Assembly (NCBI GenBank): GCA_964528095.1
Contig: CAZGSG010000008.1
Span: forward strand, 1 to 49,542
Origin: CAZGSG01 sp964528095
GTDB taxonomy: Bacteria; Bacteroidota; Bacteroidia; Chitinophagales; Chitinophagaceae
Direction of reading: 5' to 3'
DNA length: 49,542 nucleotides
Shown here: piece after piece, positions 1 through 7,655 of the stretch
How the letters are laid out: each line of letters starts with the position of its first letter
How positions within the stretch are numbered: the stretch's first letter is position 1
Made by a program: the position numbers and the translations under genes
Notes under the pieces: generated by a model
What the model was told of the DNA's origin: nothing
Database searches by the model: none
What the model saw: only the letters and a program-made list of their open reading frames with translations

Positions 1-30
1 TTTTTGAATTAACCCCCGCCACTCTTATCA

Positions 31-1287
31 TCAGTTCACCCTCCCCAACGCCTCTCTCAGCTTTCCAATCATTTCTCCTATTTCTTCTTTTTTGCAGGTG
101 CCTACGCTTAGCCTGTACCAGGCGGAACTACGACTGGCGCCGAATGCATAAAAAGGAACTACGGCCAGTTTAGCTTCATTGAGCAGGTAGGCCGTCACAT
201 CTCCCTGGTCTTTTAATAATTTGCCATCAGCGGTCTTTTTGCCGGCGAGATCTACTTTGATCGTCAGGTATATGGCGGCTTCAGGAGCTATCGCATCCAC
301 TGAAAACCCTTCATTTTTTAACGCGATGAATCCATCATAGATACTATGGAGCCGTACTTCTATTTCTTTTTTAAAATGCTCCAGGTATTTTTTAATGCCT
401 TCCCTTTTACTGAAATAATACGCTACTGCTTTTTGTTCTGCCATCGGTGCCCAGGCACCTACATGTGTAAGAATGGCTTTCATTTTACTAATAACAGTTG
501 CAGGACCAAAGCTCCATCCTACCCGCACACCTGTAGCGGCAAATACCTTACTGATGGCATCGATAAAGATGGTATACTCGCGCATAGCCGGTCTTAAGGA
601 AACAGGATTGTAATGCTGGATGTCGCCGTATGTCAGGTGCCAGTACATCTGGTCATACATGATATAGAGCTTTTTCTCATTTTCGCCCCGGCGTTTATTT
701 TCTTCCAGTACAAGATCACAAATGGCTTCAAGGTCTTTTTTCTTAAAAGTGGTACCGGTAGGGTTTTGCGGAGAGCATAAGGAGATCAATGCCGCTTCCC
801 GGATATAAGGACGGATATCTTCGGCAGAAGGCATAAAATTATTTTCCGCTTTTGCTTCCACAACGATATGTTCGCCTTCTACGAAATGCGTATAATGATT
901 ATTGTTCCAGCTGGGTACAGCATATATTACTTTATCACCCTTATCGCAAATAGCGCGGAACAGGGAATAGATCAATGGTCTTCCTCCTGATGCTACCAGC
1001 ACTTCGGTGGTTCCGTAATCAAGCCCTTCCATGTCTTTTGTGAATGAAAGGATGGCTTCCCGAAGATCAAGATTACCTTCAGCCGCGGGGTAGTTGGTGA
1101 AATGATTGCGGTATGCCTGTACAATAGCATCTTCCAGGTCTTTTGGAATAGGAAAAATGGCGGGATCAAAATCGCCTACGGTAAAATTATAAATACGATC
1201 ACCTTTGCTGATCTTCTCTCTTATTTCGCCCCCCAGTTTTACAATTTCAGAGCCGATTAGTGTTTCAGATAAATGTGACAACTTCAT
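31..1287 (-). CDS. PLP-dependent aminotransferase, class I/II
   Basis: Fold-type I aminotransferase of the aspartate/aromatic aminotransferase superfamily, 418 aa, cytosolic. Visible hallmarks are SPQNPTG (substrate and PLP contacts), a D-x-M-Y segment near YDQMYWHL, and the Schiff-base lysine at about K247 in the block ISKVFAATGVRVGW, followed by a GW of the usual small-aminotransferase type. Length and motif order fit the family; the amino donor cannot be read from sequence. I chose ATG at 1287 (MKLSHLS) over a TTG three codons upstream. It is followed by an unrelated gene on the same strand side (msrB lies upstream) and has its own putative -7 box at 1338-1345, so it is probably monocistronic. 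Could be an aspartate, tyrosine or branched-chain-type enzyme; the family is certain, the substrate is not. Confidence 0.9.
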   Translation of the reverse strand: MKLSHLSETLIGSEIVKLGGEIREKISKGDRIYNFTVGDFDPAIFPIPKDLEDAIVQAYRNHFTNYPAAEGNLDLREAILSFTKDMEGLDYGTTEVLVASGGRPLIYSLFRAICDKGDKVIYAVPSWNNNHYTHFVEGEHIVVEAKAENNFMPSAEDIRPYIREAALISLCSPQNPTGTTFKKKDLEAICDLVLEENKRRGENEKKLYIMYDQMYWHLTYGDIQHYNPVSLRPAMREYTIFIDAISKVFAATGVRVGWSFGPATVISKMKAILTHVGAWAPMAEQKAVAYYFSKREGIKKYLEHFKKEIEVRLHSIYDGFIALKNEGFSVDAIAPEAAIYLTIKVDLAGKKTADGKLLKDQGDVTAYLLNEAKLAVVPFYAFGASRSSAWYRLSVGTCKKEEIGEMIGKLREALGRVN

Positions 1288-1337
1288 AATTTTCAATTTT
1301 TATGATTGGAGGTACGCTACAGAGCGACTAAGGACGA

Positions 1338-1345
1338 CAAAAATA
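1338..1345 (-). promoter_or_regulatory. putative -7 promoter box for the aminotransferase gene
   Basis: On the minus strand this reads TATTTTTG, an exact match to the Bacteroidota sigma-A -7 consensus TAnnTTTG, 50 nt before the chosen ATG. I see no convincing TTG -33 element at the usual spacing, so this is a motif-only call. Confidence 0.4.
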
Positions 1346-1412
1346 AACTTTTCAGCATTAAGCGAGGTCCACAGGCTGTTTTTTGTGATCAATGGCCGTC
1401 TTTTAAATAAAA

Positions 1413-1436
1413 AACTCCCTTAAAATAAAGGGAGTT
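1413..1436 (-). terminator. Rho-independent terminator downstream of msrB
   Basis: A perfect 9-bp stem (AACTCCCTT / AAGGGAGTT) closes a 6-nt loop. On the minus strand the stem is followed directly by a T-rich run (ttttttattt), the layout of an intrinsic terminator. It lies about 80 nt past the msrB stop and before the aminotransferase promoter, so it separates two co-directional minus-strand genes. On the plus strand no T-run follows. Confidence 0.75.
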
Positions 1437-1518
1437 CTTCAATCTTATAAAACCAGCGGCGGCTATTGTAAAAACTTAGTAGTCGCATGCTTTGCTGAAT
1501 ATGTCAAAGTTGCCCGGC

Positions 1519-2085
1519 TCAGGGCTTTTCGTTGTATTTTTTCTCCGCTGCTTTCGCTTTGTCAAAATCAAGCACTACTCCATTGATGCAATAACGCAGA
1601 CCTGTAGGAGGCGGTCCATCATCAAATACATGTCCCAGATGCGCTTTGCAGCGACCGCATTGTACTTCTGTCCTTATCATGCCATGAGTAGTGTCAGGTG
1701 TATTTATAATACTGACCTTACTGATCGGTTCATAGAAGCTCGGCCAGCCGCAACCGCTTTCAAATTTTGTATCACTTTTGAAAAGGGGATTACCACAGGC
1801 GGCACAATAGAAAGTGCCGATCTCGTTAAAATTCTCATACTTGCTGGTCCAGGGCCTTTCTGTTCCTTTTTGCCTGGCGATATAATAAACATCTTTCGGA
1901 AGGATTTTCTGCCATTCGGATTCGCTGATATTTACTTCGGCGCTATCGGTTTTTGAATAAACGGGATTCTTTTTTTCGGTACTATCCATTTTTGACGAAT
2001 TGTGTGTTGAATTTGACTGTGAATAACTGCATTGCTGCAATAAAGCTGCCAGCAAAAACAGGGTAATATATTTTGGTATCATCAT
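1519..2085 (-). CDS. msrB: Exported peptide-methionine (R)-S-oxide reductase MsrB
   Basis: Reduces the R epimer of methionine sulfoxide in damaged proteins. The C-terminal ~140 residues carry the complete SelR domain: two zinc CxxC pairs (CAAC and CGRC), GCGWPSF, HLGHVFDDGP, and the catalytic cysteine in RYCING (about C166). Residues 1-25 form a short hydrophobic signal (ITLFLLAALLQQC) followed by a Ser/Asn/Thr-rich linker, so the enzyme is exported; the cysteine at the end could be lipidated but LQQC is not a canonical lipobox. An in-frame extension to 2148 is unlikely because it would bury the signal peptide; the tandem ATGs at 2085/2082 are the likely start, 15 nt after a -7 box. The gene ends before a clear terminator at 1413-1436. 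Confidence 0.92.
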   Translation of the reverse strand: MMIPKYITLFLLAALLQQCSYSQSNSTHNSSKMDSTEKKNPVYSKTDSAEVNISESEWQKILPKDVYYIARQKGTERPWTSKYENFNEIGTFYCAACGNPLFKSDTKFESGCGWPSFYEPISKVSIINTPDTTHGMIRTEVQCGRCKAHLGHVFDDGPPPTGLRYCINGVVLDFDKAKAAEKKYNEKP

Positions 2086-2100
2086 GCTATTTATTAATAA

Positions 2101-2108
2101 CAAATTTA
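2101..2108 (-). promoter_or_regulatory. putative -7 promoter box for msrB
   Basis: Minus-strand TAAATTTG matches TAnnTTTG exactly and ends 15 nt before the msrB ATG at 2085. The position also supports the short msrB start. No clear -33 box seen. Confidence 0.45.
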
Positions 2109-2230
2109 CGTAAACAAGGTTGCCACAGATTAGCACAGCAGAACACATTAAATTATATTAACATTTTATTGAAATGAATGAAATTCAATCAAAACTTGAG
2201 TGCGCTAAAGATTATTTAAGCGTAGTACGT

Positions 2231-2238
2231 TATATTTG
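2231..2238 (+). promoter_or_regulatory. putative -7 promoter box for adk
   Basis: TATATTTG matches TAnnTTTG exactly, 25 nt before the adk ATG. A TTG lies upstream (in acttgag) but about 32 nt away, too far for the normal -33 spacing. Confidence 0.45.
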
Positions 2239-2263
2239 TTTTTCACCAATTTAGGAAGTGCTT

Positions 2264-2848
2264 ATGTTTAATTTGATCCTGTTTGGACCTCCTGGAAGCG
2301 GAAAAGGTACTCAATCGGAAAAGCTGGTAGAAAAATATGGATTGATCCATCTTTCCACCGGCAACCTGCTCAGGGAAGAGATCTCTAACAAGACTCCATT
2401 AGGGCTTGAGGCTAAGAATTTTATGGATAAGGGCCAGTTGGTTCCCGATGAGGTGGTGATTGGTATGATTGATAGTAGCCTGGAGCATCATAAAGACGCG
2501 CAAGGATTCCTCTTTGATGGCTTTCCCAGAACGGTAGCCCAGGCAGAAGCACTTGATAAATTACTCGAATTAAAAAAAACTACCATTAATGCCGTACTGG
2601 CGCTGGAGGTAGGTGAAGATGAACTGGTTTCCCGTCTGATCAACAGGGGAAAGACCTCAGGCCGGAGCGATGATACAAATGAGGCGGTGATCCGGAAACG
2701 ATTTACGGTCTATAGCAACGAAACCAGCCCTGTTGCAGATCATTATAAAAAGGAGAAAAAATTCTTTCCGATCAAAGGTGAGGGAACAGTGGATGAGATC
2801 TTTTCTTCTCTTTCGGGACATATTGATAAAAAGCTCCACCTTCGCTGA
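2264..2848 (+). CDS. adk: Adenylate kinase
   Basis: Interconverts ATP + AMP and 2 ADP; essential cytosolic nucleotide homeostasis. The P-loop GPPGSGKGT is at residues 8-16, followed by the AMP-binding STGNLLR, the FDGFPRT signature, and the NRGKTSGRSDD stretch that replaces the long LID. At 194 aa this is the short form without a zinc-finger LID, usual in Bacteroidota. I chose ATG 2264 rather than the GTG two codons upstream because AGGA sits 7 nt before the ATG, one of the few good Shine-Dalgarno matches in the window. Transcribed divergently from msrB; followed by a co-directional DUF1569 gene after 134 nt with no strong terminator. Confidence 0.96.
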   Translation: MFNLILFGPPGSGKGTQSEKLVEKYGLIHLSTGNLLREEISNKTPLGLEAKNFMDKGQLVPDEVVIGMIDSSLEHHKDAQGFLFDGFPRTVAQAEALDKLLELKKTTINAVLALEVGEDELVSRLINRGKTSGRSDDTNEAVIRKRFTVYSNETSPVADHYKKEKKFFPIKGEGTVDEIFSSLSGHIDKKLHLR

Positions 2849-2982
2849 GCCTGGACGGATATTAATTTTCTTTGATCCCCTGCCGGAAGACGAGACTGTC
2901 TTTCTTATTTCAAGCCTGGCGCTGAACAGGGAACTTTGAACTTTAGTCTCATATCCGTATTTTAGGCCATACGATTGCCACC

Positions 2983-3465
2983 ATGAACTTCGAAAAAGAG
3001 AATTTCCTGCGCACCAGACTGGTTCGTTATTTACAGCAACTGGATCCGCATACTCCCCCGCGCTGGGGTAAAATGAATGCACAGCAGATGGTAGAACATT
3101 TTGCAGGCGACGCTATTCGTATAGCCAGTGGAGCATTAAAGATGGATAAGATACTGACTACACCAGACCAGCTTTCCAGGATGCGGGAATTTTTGAGAAG
3201 CGATAAGCCATTCAAAAAAAATCTGAAAAATCCCTTGCTCGGGGAAGAGCCGGCACCACTGCATCATAAAACCATGCAGGCGGCTATTGGTTATCTACAG
3301 GAACAGCTGATCTTTTTTTTCGAAGCATTTGACAATGATCCTTCATTGGTAACCCGTAACCCATTTTACGGAGACCTGGATTTTGAGTCAAATGTGCAAC
3401 TACTTTATAAGCACGCTATTCACCACCTGGAGCAGTTTGGGGTCGTGCATTTGGGAAAAGCTTAG
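2983..3465 (+). CDS. DinB-like DUF1569 family protein
   Basis: 160-aa protein resembling the DinB/DUF1569 four-helix-bundle superfamily: an early histidine-bearing helix (KMNAQQMVEHF), a central helix around HHKTMQAAIGYL, and a late HAIHHLEQFGVVHLG. The three conserved histidines (about H39, H95-96 and H148-149 regions) are the usual metal-site positions in DinB proteins, which include thiol-dependent transferases; no substrate is implied here. It ends with a stop codon that shares bases with the stop codon of the convergent lipoprotein gene (4-bp overlap). Confidence 0.7.
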   Translation: MNFEKENFLRTRLVRYLQQLDPHTPPRWGKMNAQQMVEHFAGDAIRIASGALKMDKILTTPDQLSRMREFLRSDKPFKKNLKNPLLGEEPAPLHHKTMQAAIGYLQEQLIFFFEAFDNDPSLVTRNPFYGDLDFESNVQLLYKHAIHHLEQFGVVHLGKA

Positions 3466-3926
3466 AATTTTTTATGTAGCAGGGAATCCGCTTTTTGCAG
3501 GCTGCCCAGGATTTTCTCCTTTATACCATTTACCGAAATTGTTTCATTGGATAGATAATTGATCCGTTCCTTCAGATCAGTTTTCAGCGTATCATAAGAA
3601 AAATCTTCCATCCACTTGTTCATACCCGATTCGGCATTTCCCAGGTCTTTCAACAGGGTGTCCAATTTTGATTTAAGAGGTTCAGCCGCTTTTACTGCAC
3701 TGGCAGGAAGTTTCGAAATAGAATCAAGTAGGCGCTTTACCTCGATCTGTGCTTTGGAAAGCTTGCCCATTTTAGCCATGCCTACATTATGACCATCCAT
3801 TACGAGCCTGAACACACTGTCTTCCTGCGCCTTGGCGGTATTATCTGTTTTATTATCGGTTGAGTTATTACAACCTGCAGTGAATATCATTAGAAATGCC
3901 AGTATCGGGATAAACAGTTTTTTCAT
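3462..3926 (-). CDS. Small lipoprotein, helical, function unknown
   Basis: 154-aa protein with a type II signal: hydrophobic stretch after MKK and the lipobox FTAGC, so C20 or thereabouts would be lipidated and the protein anchored in the envelope. The mature part starts with a Thr/Asp/Asn-rich linker and then is all-helical, with a G-H-N-V-G-M-x-K-M-G segment that resembles the H-D-x-x-M-x-x-M-G pattern of small Bacteroidota lipoproteins often labelled 'viral A-type inclusion protein'; that resemblance is from memory. An upstream in-frame extension to 4061 is rejected: the ATG at 3926 sits exactly before the signal peptide, 21 nt after a -7 box. Confidence 0.75.
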   Translation of the reverse strand: MKKLFIPILAFLMIFTAGCNNSTDNKTDNTAKAQEDSVFRLVMDGHNVGMAKMGKLSKAQIEVKRLLDSISKLPASAVKAAEPLKSKLDTLLKDLGNAESGMNKWMEDFSYDTLKTDLKERINYLSNETISVNGIKEKILGSLQKADSLLHKKF

Positions 3927-3947
3927 ACAAAAAAAATTATGATGCTG

Positions 3948-3955
3948 CAAAGATA
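3948..3955 (-). promoter_or_regulatory. putative -7 promoter box for the small lipoprotein
   Basis: Minus-strand TATCTTTG matches TAnnTTTG, 21 nt before ATG 3926. A TTG (in CTTTGACATG) lies about 25 nt upstream of the box, slightly longer than the usual -33 spacing, making this one of the better promoter candidates here. Confidence 0.5.
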
Positions 3956-4079
3956 AGCCGCATACTACCAGCGCCCATGTCAAAGCGATACAAGAATTCA
4001 AAATTAAAAGGCAACATGTAAGAAAGATGTCCATAACGGCGTAGAGGATACCAACCGCCATAAGGTAGACTTAGCATGG

Positions 4080-4208
4080 TAACACGGAATAGTTTGCGGG
4101 ACAGTTCTTATTCATCCGTGCCCCTTATTCCGAACTTGAATTGTAAACGAAAATCAGGAACATAGTCCTGCATAAATAGAAAGAATGATCACCTGTGATT
4201 CCGTGTTA
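4080..4208. repeat. Dispersed element B, copy 1, bounded by an 11-bp inverted repeat
   Basis: TAACACGGAAT at 4080-4090 is the exact reverse complement of ATTCCGTGTTA at 4198-4208. Inside, 4105-4129 carries a 25-nt block containing CTTATTCATCCGTGCC that recurs in inverse orientation at 36374-36399, again near an AACACGGA box. The shared layout suggests one interspersed family rather than chance. Confidence 0.55.
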
Positions 4209-4370
4209 AAACAAACATTTGAGAACGCCAGTTTTTACGCCGAAGGCGTATGGTGTATTCGATAACAATTCTGGAAATCAACGTTTTTATTGCATTTTGA
4301 ATATCCATCCTTAAACATTGGTAATCAATGCCCTTGACCTATGTAAGCCAGACCAGGGTAATACCTGGGT

Positions 4371-4447
4371 CGTACCTTGTTCGGGACTTGTTCGGGATTT
4401 ACGCTCAAATACCCTGGCGAAAGCGAACGAGTCCCGAACAAGGTACG
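4371..4447. repeat. Long intergenic hairpin (perfect 18-bp stem, extendable to 24)
   Basis: Arm 4371-4388 (CGTACCTTGTTCGGGACT) is perfectly complementary to 4430-4447. With one mismatch the stem extends to 4394/4424. The ~29-nt loop contains GCTC..GAAAGC. The element stands alone between two divergently oriented genes, far from either start; there is no T-run, so it is not a simple terminator. Confidence 0.75.
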
Positions 4448-4658
4448 AGGCGGGTACGAAGGAGGTCCTTCTGTCTTATTAGCAAAACTCGTTGTCCATT
4501 CCCTGTCTTTTTGCTGCTACCAGAACAATCTGTTCTGTAATAATTAAATACGGTGGTTACTTATTTTATGCGGCTGATCCGGTAGGATGAATAGCCGCAT
4601 TCCATGTTTTTGAGCGATTCTGCGATAGAATTATAAAACCGGAGTTTTGCTTTTAAAG

Positions 4659-4666
4659 TAAATTTG
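4659..4666 (+). promoter_or_regulatory. putative -7 promoter box for paaZ
   Basis: TAAATTTG matches TAnnTTTG and ends 19 nt before the paaZ ATG. A TTTTG 9 nt upstream is too close for a normal -33 box. Confidence 0.45.
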
Positions 4667-4685
4667 TGGCCAAGAAGATTGCTTT

Positions 4686-6746
4686 ATGAATAAACTCGGT
4701 AACTATATCAATGGACAATGGATCAATGGAGATGGAGAAGGGCAGCTTTTATACAATGCAGTAACGGCTGAGCCCATTGCAATCGCCTCTGCCAAAGGAT
4801 TGGATTTTGAAGCTATCACCAACTATGCGAGAACCGTGGGAAATCCGGCCTTACGGAAAATGACCTTTCATGAGCGCGGGAATATGCTAAAAGCATTGGC
4901 GCTGTACTTACGCGAACACCTGGATGAATTCTATCGTATCAGTTATATGACAGGTGCGACCAAAGCGGATAGCTGGGTAGATATTGAAGGAGGAATCGGA
5001 AACCTGTTTGCCAATGCTTCCCTGCGAAGAAAATTTCCTGATGAAACATTTTGTATTGATGGCGAAAGTCATAACCTCGGCAAGAACAATACATTTATGG
5101 GTACGCATATCCTCGTACCAAAAGAAGGAGTGGTGGTTCATATTAACGCCTTCAATTTTCCCGTATGGGGAATGCTGGAAAAAATTGCGGTGAACCTGCT
5201 GGCGGGAATGCCGGCTATCGTAAAACCAGCTACCGTTACCTCCTATCTTACAGAAGCCGTTGTAAAAAAGATCATAGCAAGTAAGATACTTCCTGCCGGA
5301 GCATTGCAATTGGTCTGTGGCAGTGCCGGCGACTTACTGGACCATCTCGGTTCGCAGGATGTAGTCACTTTTACAGGATCCGCCTCCACCGGGCTTCTAT
5401 TAAAATCAAACCCGGTATTGCTTGCGCAATCAGTACCGTTTACCATGGAAGCCGACTCGCTTAACTGTATCGTATTGGGTGAAGATGTGGTTCCAGGTAT
5501 GCCTGAATGGGACATTTTTGTGAAAGAGATCAGGAAGGAGATGACGCTGAAAGCCGGGCAGCGGTGCACGGGCATCCGAAGAATTTTTGTACCGCACAAC
5601 AAAATGGAAGAGATTTCAAAAGCCATTGCGGCCTCTCTTTCACAAACTGTTATTGGAAACCCGCTTAATGAGAAAGTAAGAATGGGCAGTCTTGCGGGCG
5701 AAAATCAACGCAAAGAAGTAAAGGGACAGATACAAAAACTGCTGGCATCCTCACAAATTATTTATGGCTCATTGGATAGTGTGGAAGTAGTAGATGCTGA
5801 TGCCCAAAAAGGCGCATTCTTTTCACCTGTACTGCTAATGAACCAGGATCCATTTCATGCAAAAGAAGCGCATGATGTGGAAGCATTCGGTCCTGTGAGT
5901 ACGGTCATGCCTTATACAACGATCGATGAGGCCATTGCACTGAGTAAGTTGGGAAAAGGGAGCCTTTGTTCTACCATCGTCACAGCAGATCATCGCCTGG
6001 CCAAACAATATGTTATTGGTGCAGCCAGTCACCACGGAAGGATATTGGTATTGAATAATGAATGCGCGAAGGAAAGTACGGGTCATGGATCACCCCTGCC
6101 CCTGCTGGTACATGGCGGGCCGGGCCGGGCCGGTGGTGGAGAAGAAATGGGAGGACTGCGCGGAGTAAAGCACTATCTGCAGCGTACAGCAATACAGGGC
6201 TCTCCTACTACTATTACCGAGATCACCAATGTATACCAGGTGAATGCAAAGGGTAAGGAGCCCGGGAAACATCCCTTTAAGAAATACTATGAAGAACTGG
6301 TACCGGGAGATCAGCTTATCACAGAGAAAAGACTTATCACCAGTGCGGATATCGACAAATTTGCAGACCTGAGCGGCGACCATTTCTACGCGCATATAAA
6401 AACAACGGACTTTGAAGGAACCATGTTTGAACAGCAGGTTGCGCATGGTTATTTTATAATGAGCATTGCAGCAGGATTATTTGTAGATAGCTACGAAAAG
6501 AATCCTGTTCTGCTGAACTATGGCATTGACGAATTGCGATTCACCAAACCCGTGTATCCTGGGGCGGAGATCCATATCCGTTTCACCTGTAAAGAAAAAA
6601 TACCGCAGGATAAAAAAGAAGCGACAGACATTGATAAAGGCATCGTGAAATGGCTGGTGGAAATGTTTGATGAAACAGAAGAGCCGTTGGTTGGGGTTGC
6701 TACAATTTTGACGATGGTGAAGAGGAAATTAGAAATTCAAAATTAA
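4686..6746 (+). CDS. paaZ: Bifunctional oxepin-CoA hydrolase / aldehyde dehydrogenase PaaZ
   Basis: Opens the oxepin-CoA ring in aerobic phenylacetate degradation and oxidises the resulting aldehyde. 686 aa, the normal length. Residues 1-~520 are an aldehyde dehydrogenase with catalytic E255 (in FTMEADSLN) and C294 (in GQRCTGIRR); residues ~535-680 are a MaoC-type (R)-hydratase with D561 and H566 in DLSGDH. These positions match the E. coli enzyme (E256, C295, D561, H566) to within one residue, so both activities should be intact. The last residues (KLEIQN) and the stop codon are encoded inside an AT-rich repeat. An enoyl-CoA hydratase follows after 61 nt; the other paa genes (ring epoxidase, ligase) are not in the window. 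Confidence 0.95.
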   Translation: MNKLGNYINGQWINGDGEGQLLYNAVTAEPIAIASAKGLDFEAITNYARTVGNPALRKMTFHERGNMLKALALYLREHLDEFYRISYMTGATKADSWVDIEGGIGNLFANASLRRKFPDETFCIDGESHNLGKNNTFMGTHILVPKEGVVVHINAFNFPVWGMLEKIAVNLLAGMPAIVKPATVTSYLTEAVVKKIIASKILPAGALQLVCGSAGDLLDHLGSQDVVTFTGSASTGLLLKSNPVLLAQSVPFTMEADSLNCIVLGEDVVPGMPEWDIFVKEIRKEMTLKAGQRCTGIRRIFVPHNKMEEISKAIAASLSQTVIGNPLNEKVRMGSLAGENQRKEVKGQIQKLLASSQIIYGSLDSVEVVDADAQKGAFFSPVLLMNQDPFHAKEAHDVEAFGPVSTVMPYTTIDEAIALSKLGKGSLCSTIVTADHRLAKQYVIGAASHHGRILVLNNECAKESTGHGSPLPLLVHGGPGRAGGGEEMGGLRGVKHYLQRTAIQGSPTTITEITNVYQVNAKGKEPGKHPFKKYYEELVPGDQLITEKRLITSADIDKFADLSGDHFYAHIKTTDFEGTMFEQQVAHGYFIMSIAAGLFVDSYEKNPVLLNYGIDELRFTKPVYPGAEIHIRFTCKEKIPQDKKEATDIDKGIVKWLVEMFDETEEPLVGVATILTMVKRKLEIQN

Positions 6747-6796
6747 AAATTCAAAAACAGCGAACTTCTATTTTTGAATTTTAATTTTCACTTTTG
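6741..6796. repeat. AT-rich inverted repeat C, copy 1, at the end of paaZ
   Basis: AATTAAAAATTCAAAAA (6741-6757) pairs with TTTTTGAATTTTAATT (6771-6786) with one bulged A around a 13-nt loop. The right side, continuing to TTTTCACTTTTGAA, is nearly identical to 36528-36562 near surA. It contains the paaZ stop codon and could form an mRNA hairpin between paaZ and the next gene. Confidence 0.6.
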
Positions 6797-6807
6797 AACT
6801 ATACTAT

Positions 6808-7566
6808 ATGACAGACGCGTACGTAAAATCGGAACTGCACAATAGAGTAAGGACTATTGAGTTTTTTCACCCACAGAGTAATTCATTACCAGGAAAAATG
6901 CTGGAAGACCTTGCGCAGGCTATCCATTCAGCAGGTAACGACACGGAAACAAAAGTGATCATTCTTCGTTCGGGCGGAGAAAAGACATTTTGTGCGGGAG
7001 CTTCTTTCGACGAATTGATCGCTATAAAAACGGAAGAAGAAGGATTGGAATTCTTTAGCGGTTTTGCAAAAGTCATTAATGAAATGCGGGTTTGCCCCAA
7101 ATTTATTATTGGCCGTATACAGGGTAAATGTGTAGGTGGTGGTGTTGGACTGGCATCGGCAATGGACTATGCAATAGCAGTGGAAGGAGCAGAAATAAAA
7201 CTAAGTGAACTGGCTGTAGGTATCGGGCCTTTTGTAGTGGGGCCTGCAGTGGAAAGAAAACTGGGACTGTCAGCCTTTTCACAATTAGCTATTGATGCGG
7301 GTATGTGGCGAAATGGTGATTGGGCAAAAAGAAAAGGACTGTTTGCTGAATTGCATCCATCAGTAGAAGAAATGGACGAGTCAATAAGAAGAATGTCGGA
7401 AACCCTGGCACATTCAAATCCGCAGGCGATGCTGGAAATGAAAAAAATCTTTTGGAAAGGAACAGAGCATTGGGATAAACTATTAATGGAAAGGGCGGCT
7501 ATCAGCGGACGCCTGATATTAAGTGAGTTTTCAAAACAGGCCATTCAGAAATTCAAAAAAAAATAA
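6808..7566 (+). CDS. Enoyl-CoA hydratase/isomerase family protein
   Basis: 252-aa crotonase-fold protein. The oxyanion-hole segments are visible as CAGASFDEL (about residues 52-60) and GKCVGGGVGLAS (about 107-118). The second catalytic glutamate region reads ELAVGIGP. Its position right after paaZ suggests a role in the beta-oxidation-like part of phenylacetate breakdown (PaaF or PaaG step), but crotonase paralogues are hard to tell apart, so I give no symbol. Probably co-transcribed with paaZ, separated only by the AT-rich hairpin. Start ATG 6808 gives a normal N terminus; the C terminus ends in a lysine run. Confidence 0.88.
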   Translation: MTDAYVKSELHNRVRTIEFFHPQSNSLPGKMLEDLAQAIHSAGNDTETKVIILRSGGEKTFCAGASFDELIAIKTEEEGLEFFSGFAKVINEMRVCPKFIIGRIQGKCVGGGVGLASAMDYAIAVEGAEIKLSELAVGIGPFVVGPAVERKLGLSAFSQLAIDAGMWRNGDWAKRKGLFAELHPSVEEMDESIRRMSETLAHSNPQAMLEMKKIFWKGTEHWDKLLMERAAISGRLILSEFSKQAIQKFKKK

Positions 7567-7655
7567 CAAAGCCTTATGCAAAAAGGATATCAGCAGCATC
7601 TGTTTACTGCAGGTAGTATTACTGGTAACAGGCTGCAAACGATTTCTCCCTTTTT

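Larger units (their letters stand above)
3956..4658. other. Intergenic region with three repeat elements, no gene
   Basis: No convincing coding sequence. It holds a half-copy of an AT-rich element (ATTCAAAATTAAAA at about 3995-4009), a dispersed element at 4080-4208, a 3-nt-loop mini-hairpin TACGCC-gaa-GGCGTA at 4236-4250, and a long hairpin at 4371-4447. A 70-codon reading frame at 4328-4540 runs through the hairpin and is not credible as a gene. Confidence 0.7.

Noticed and set aside
1492..1956. 154-codon plus-strand frame opposite msrB
   Set aside because: Shadow of the clearly coding SelR domain.
2086..2148. N-terminal extension of MsrB
   Set aside because: It would precede the signal peptide and overlap the -7 box at 2101-2108.
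4236..4250. TACGCC-gaa-GGCGTA mini hairpin as terminator
   Set aside because: Only 6 bp, 3-nt loop and no T-run on either strand; no gene ends near it.
4328..4540. 70-codon plus-strand frame
   Set aside because: Runs through the long hairpin, Arg/Pro/Ser-biased, no family resemblance.
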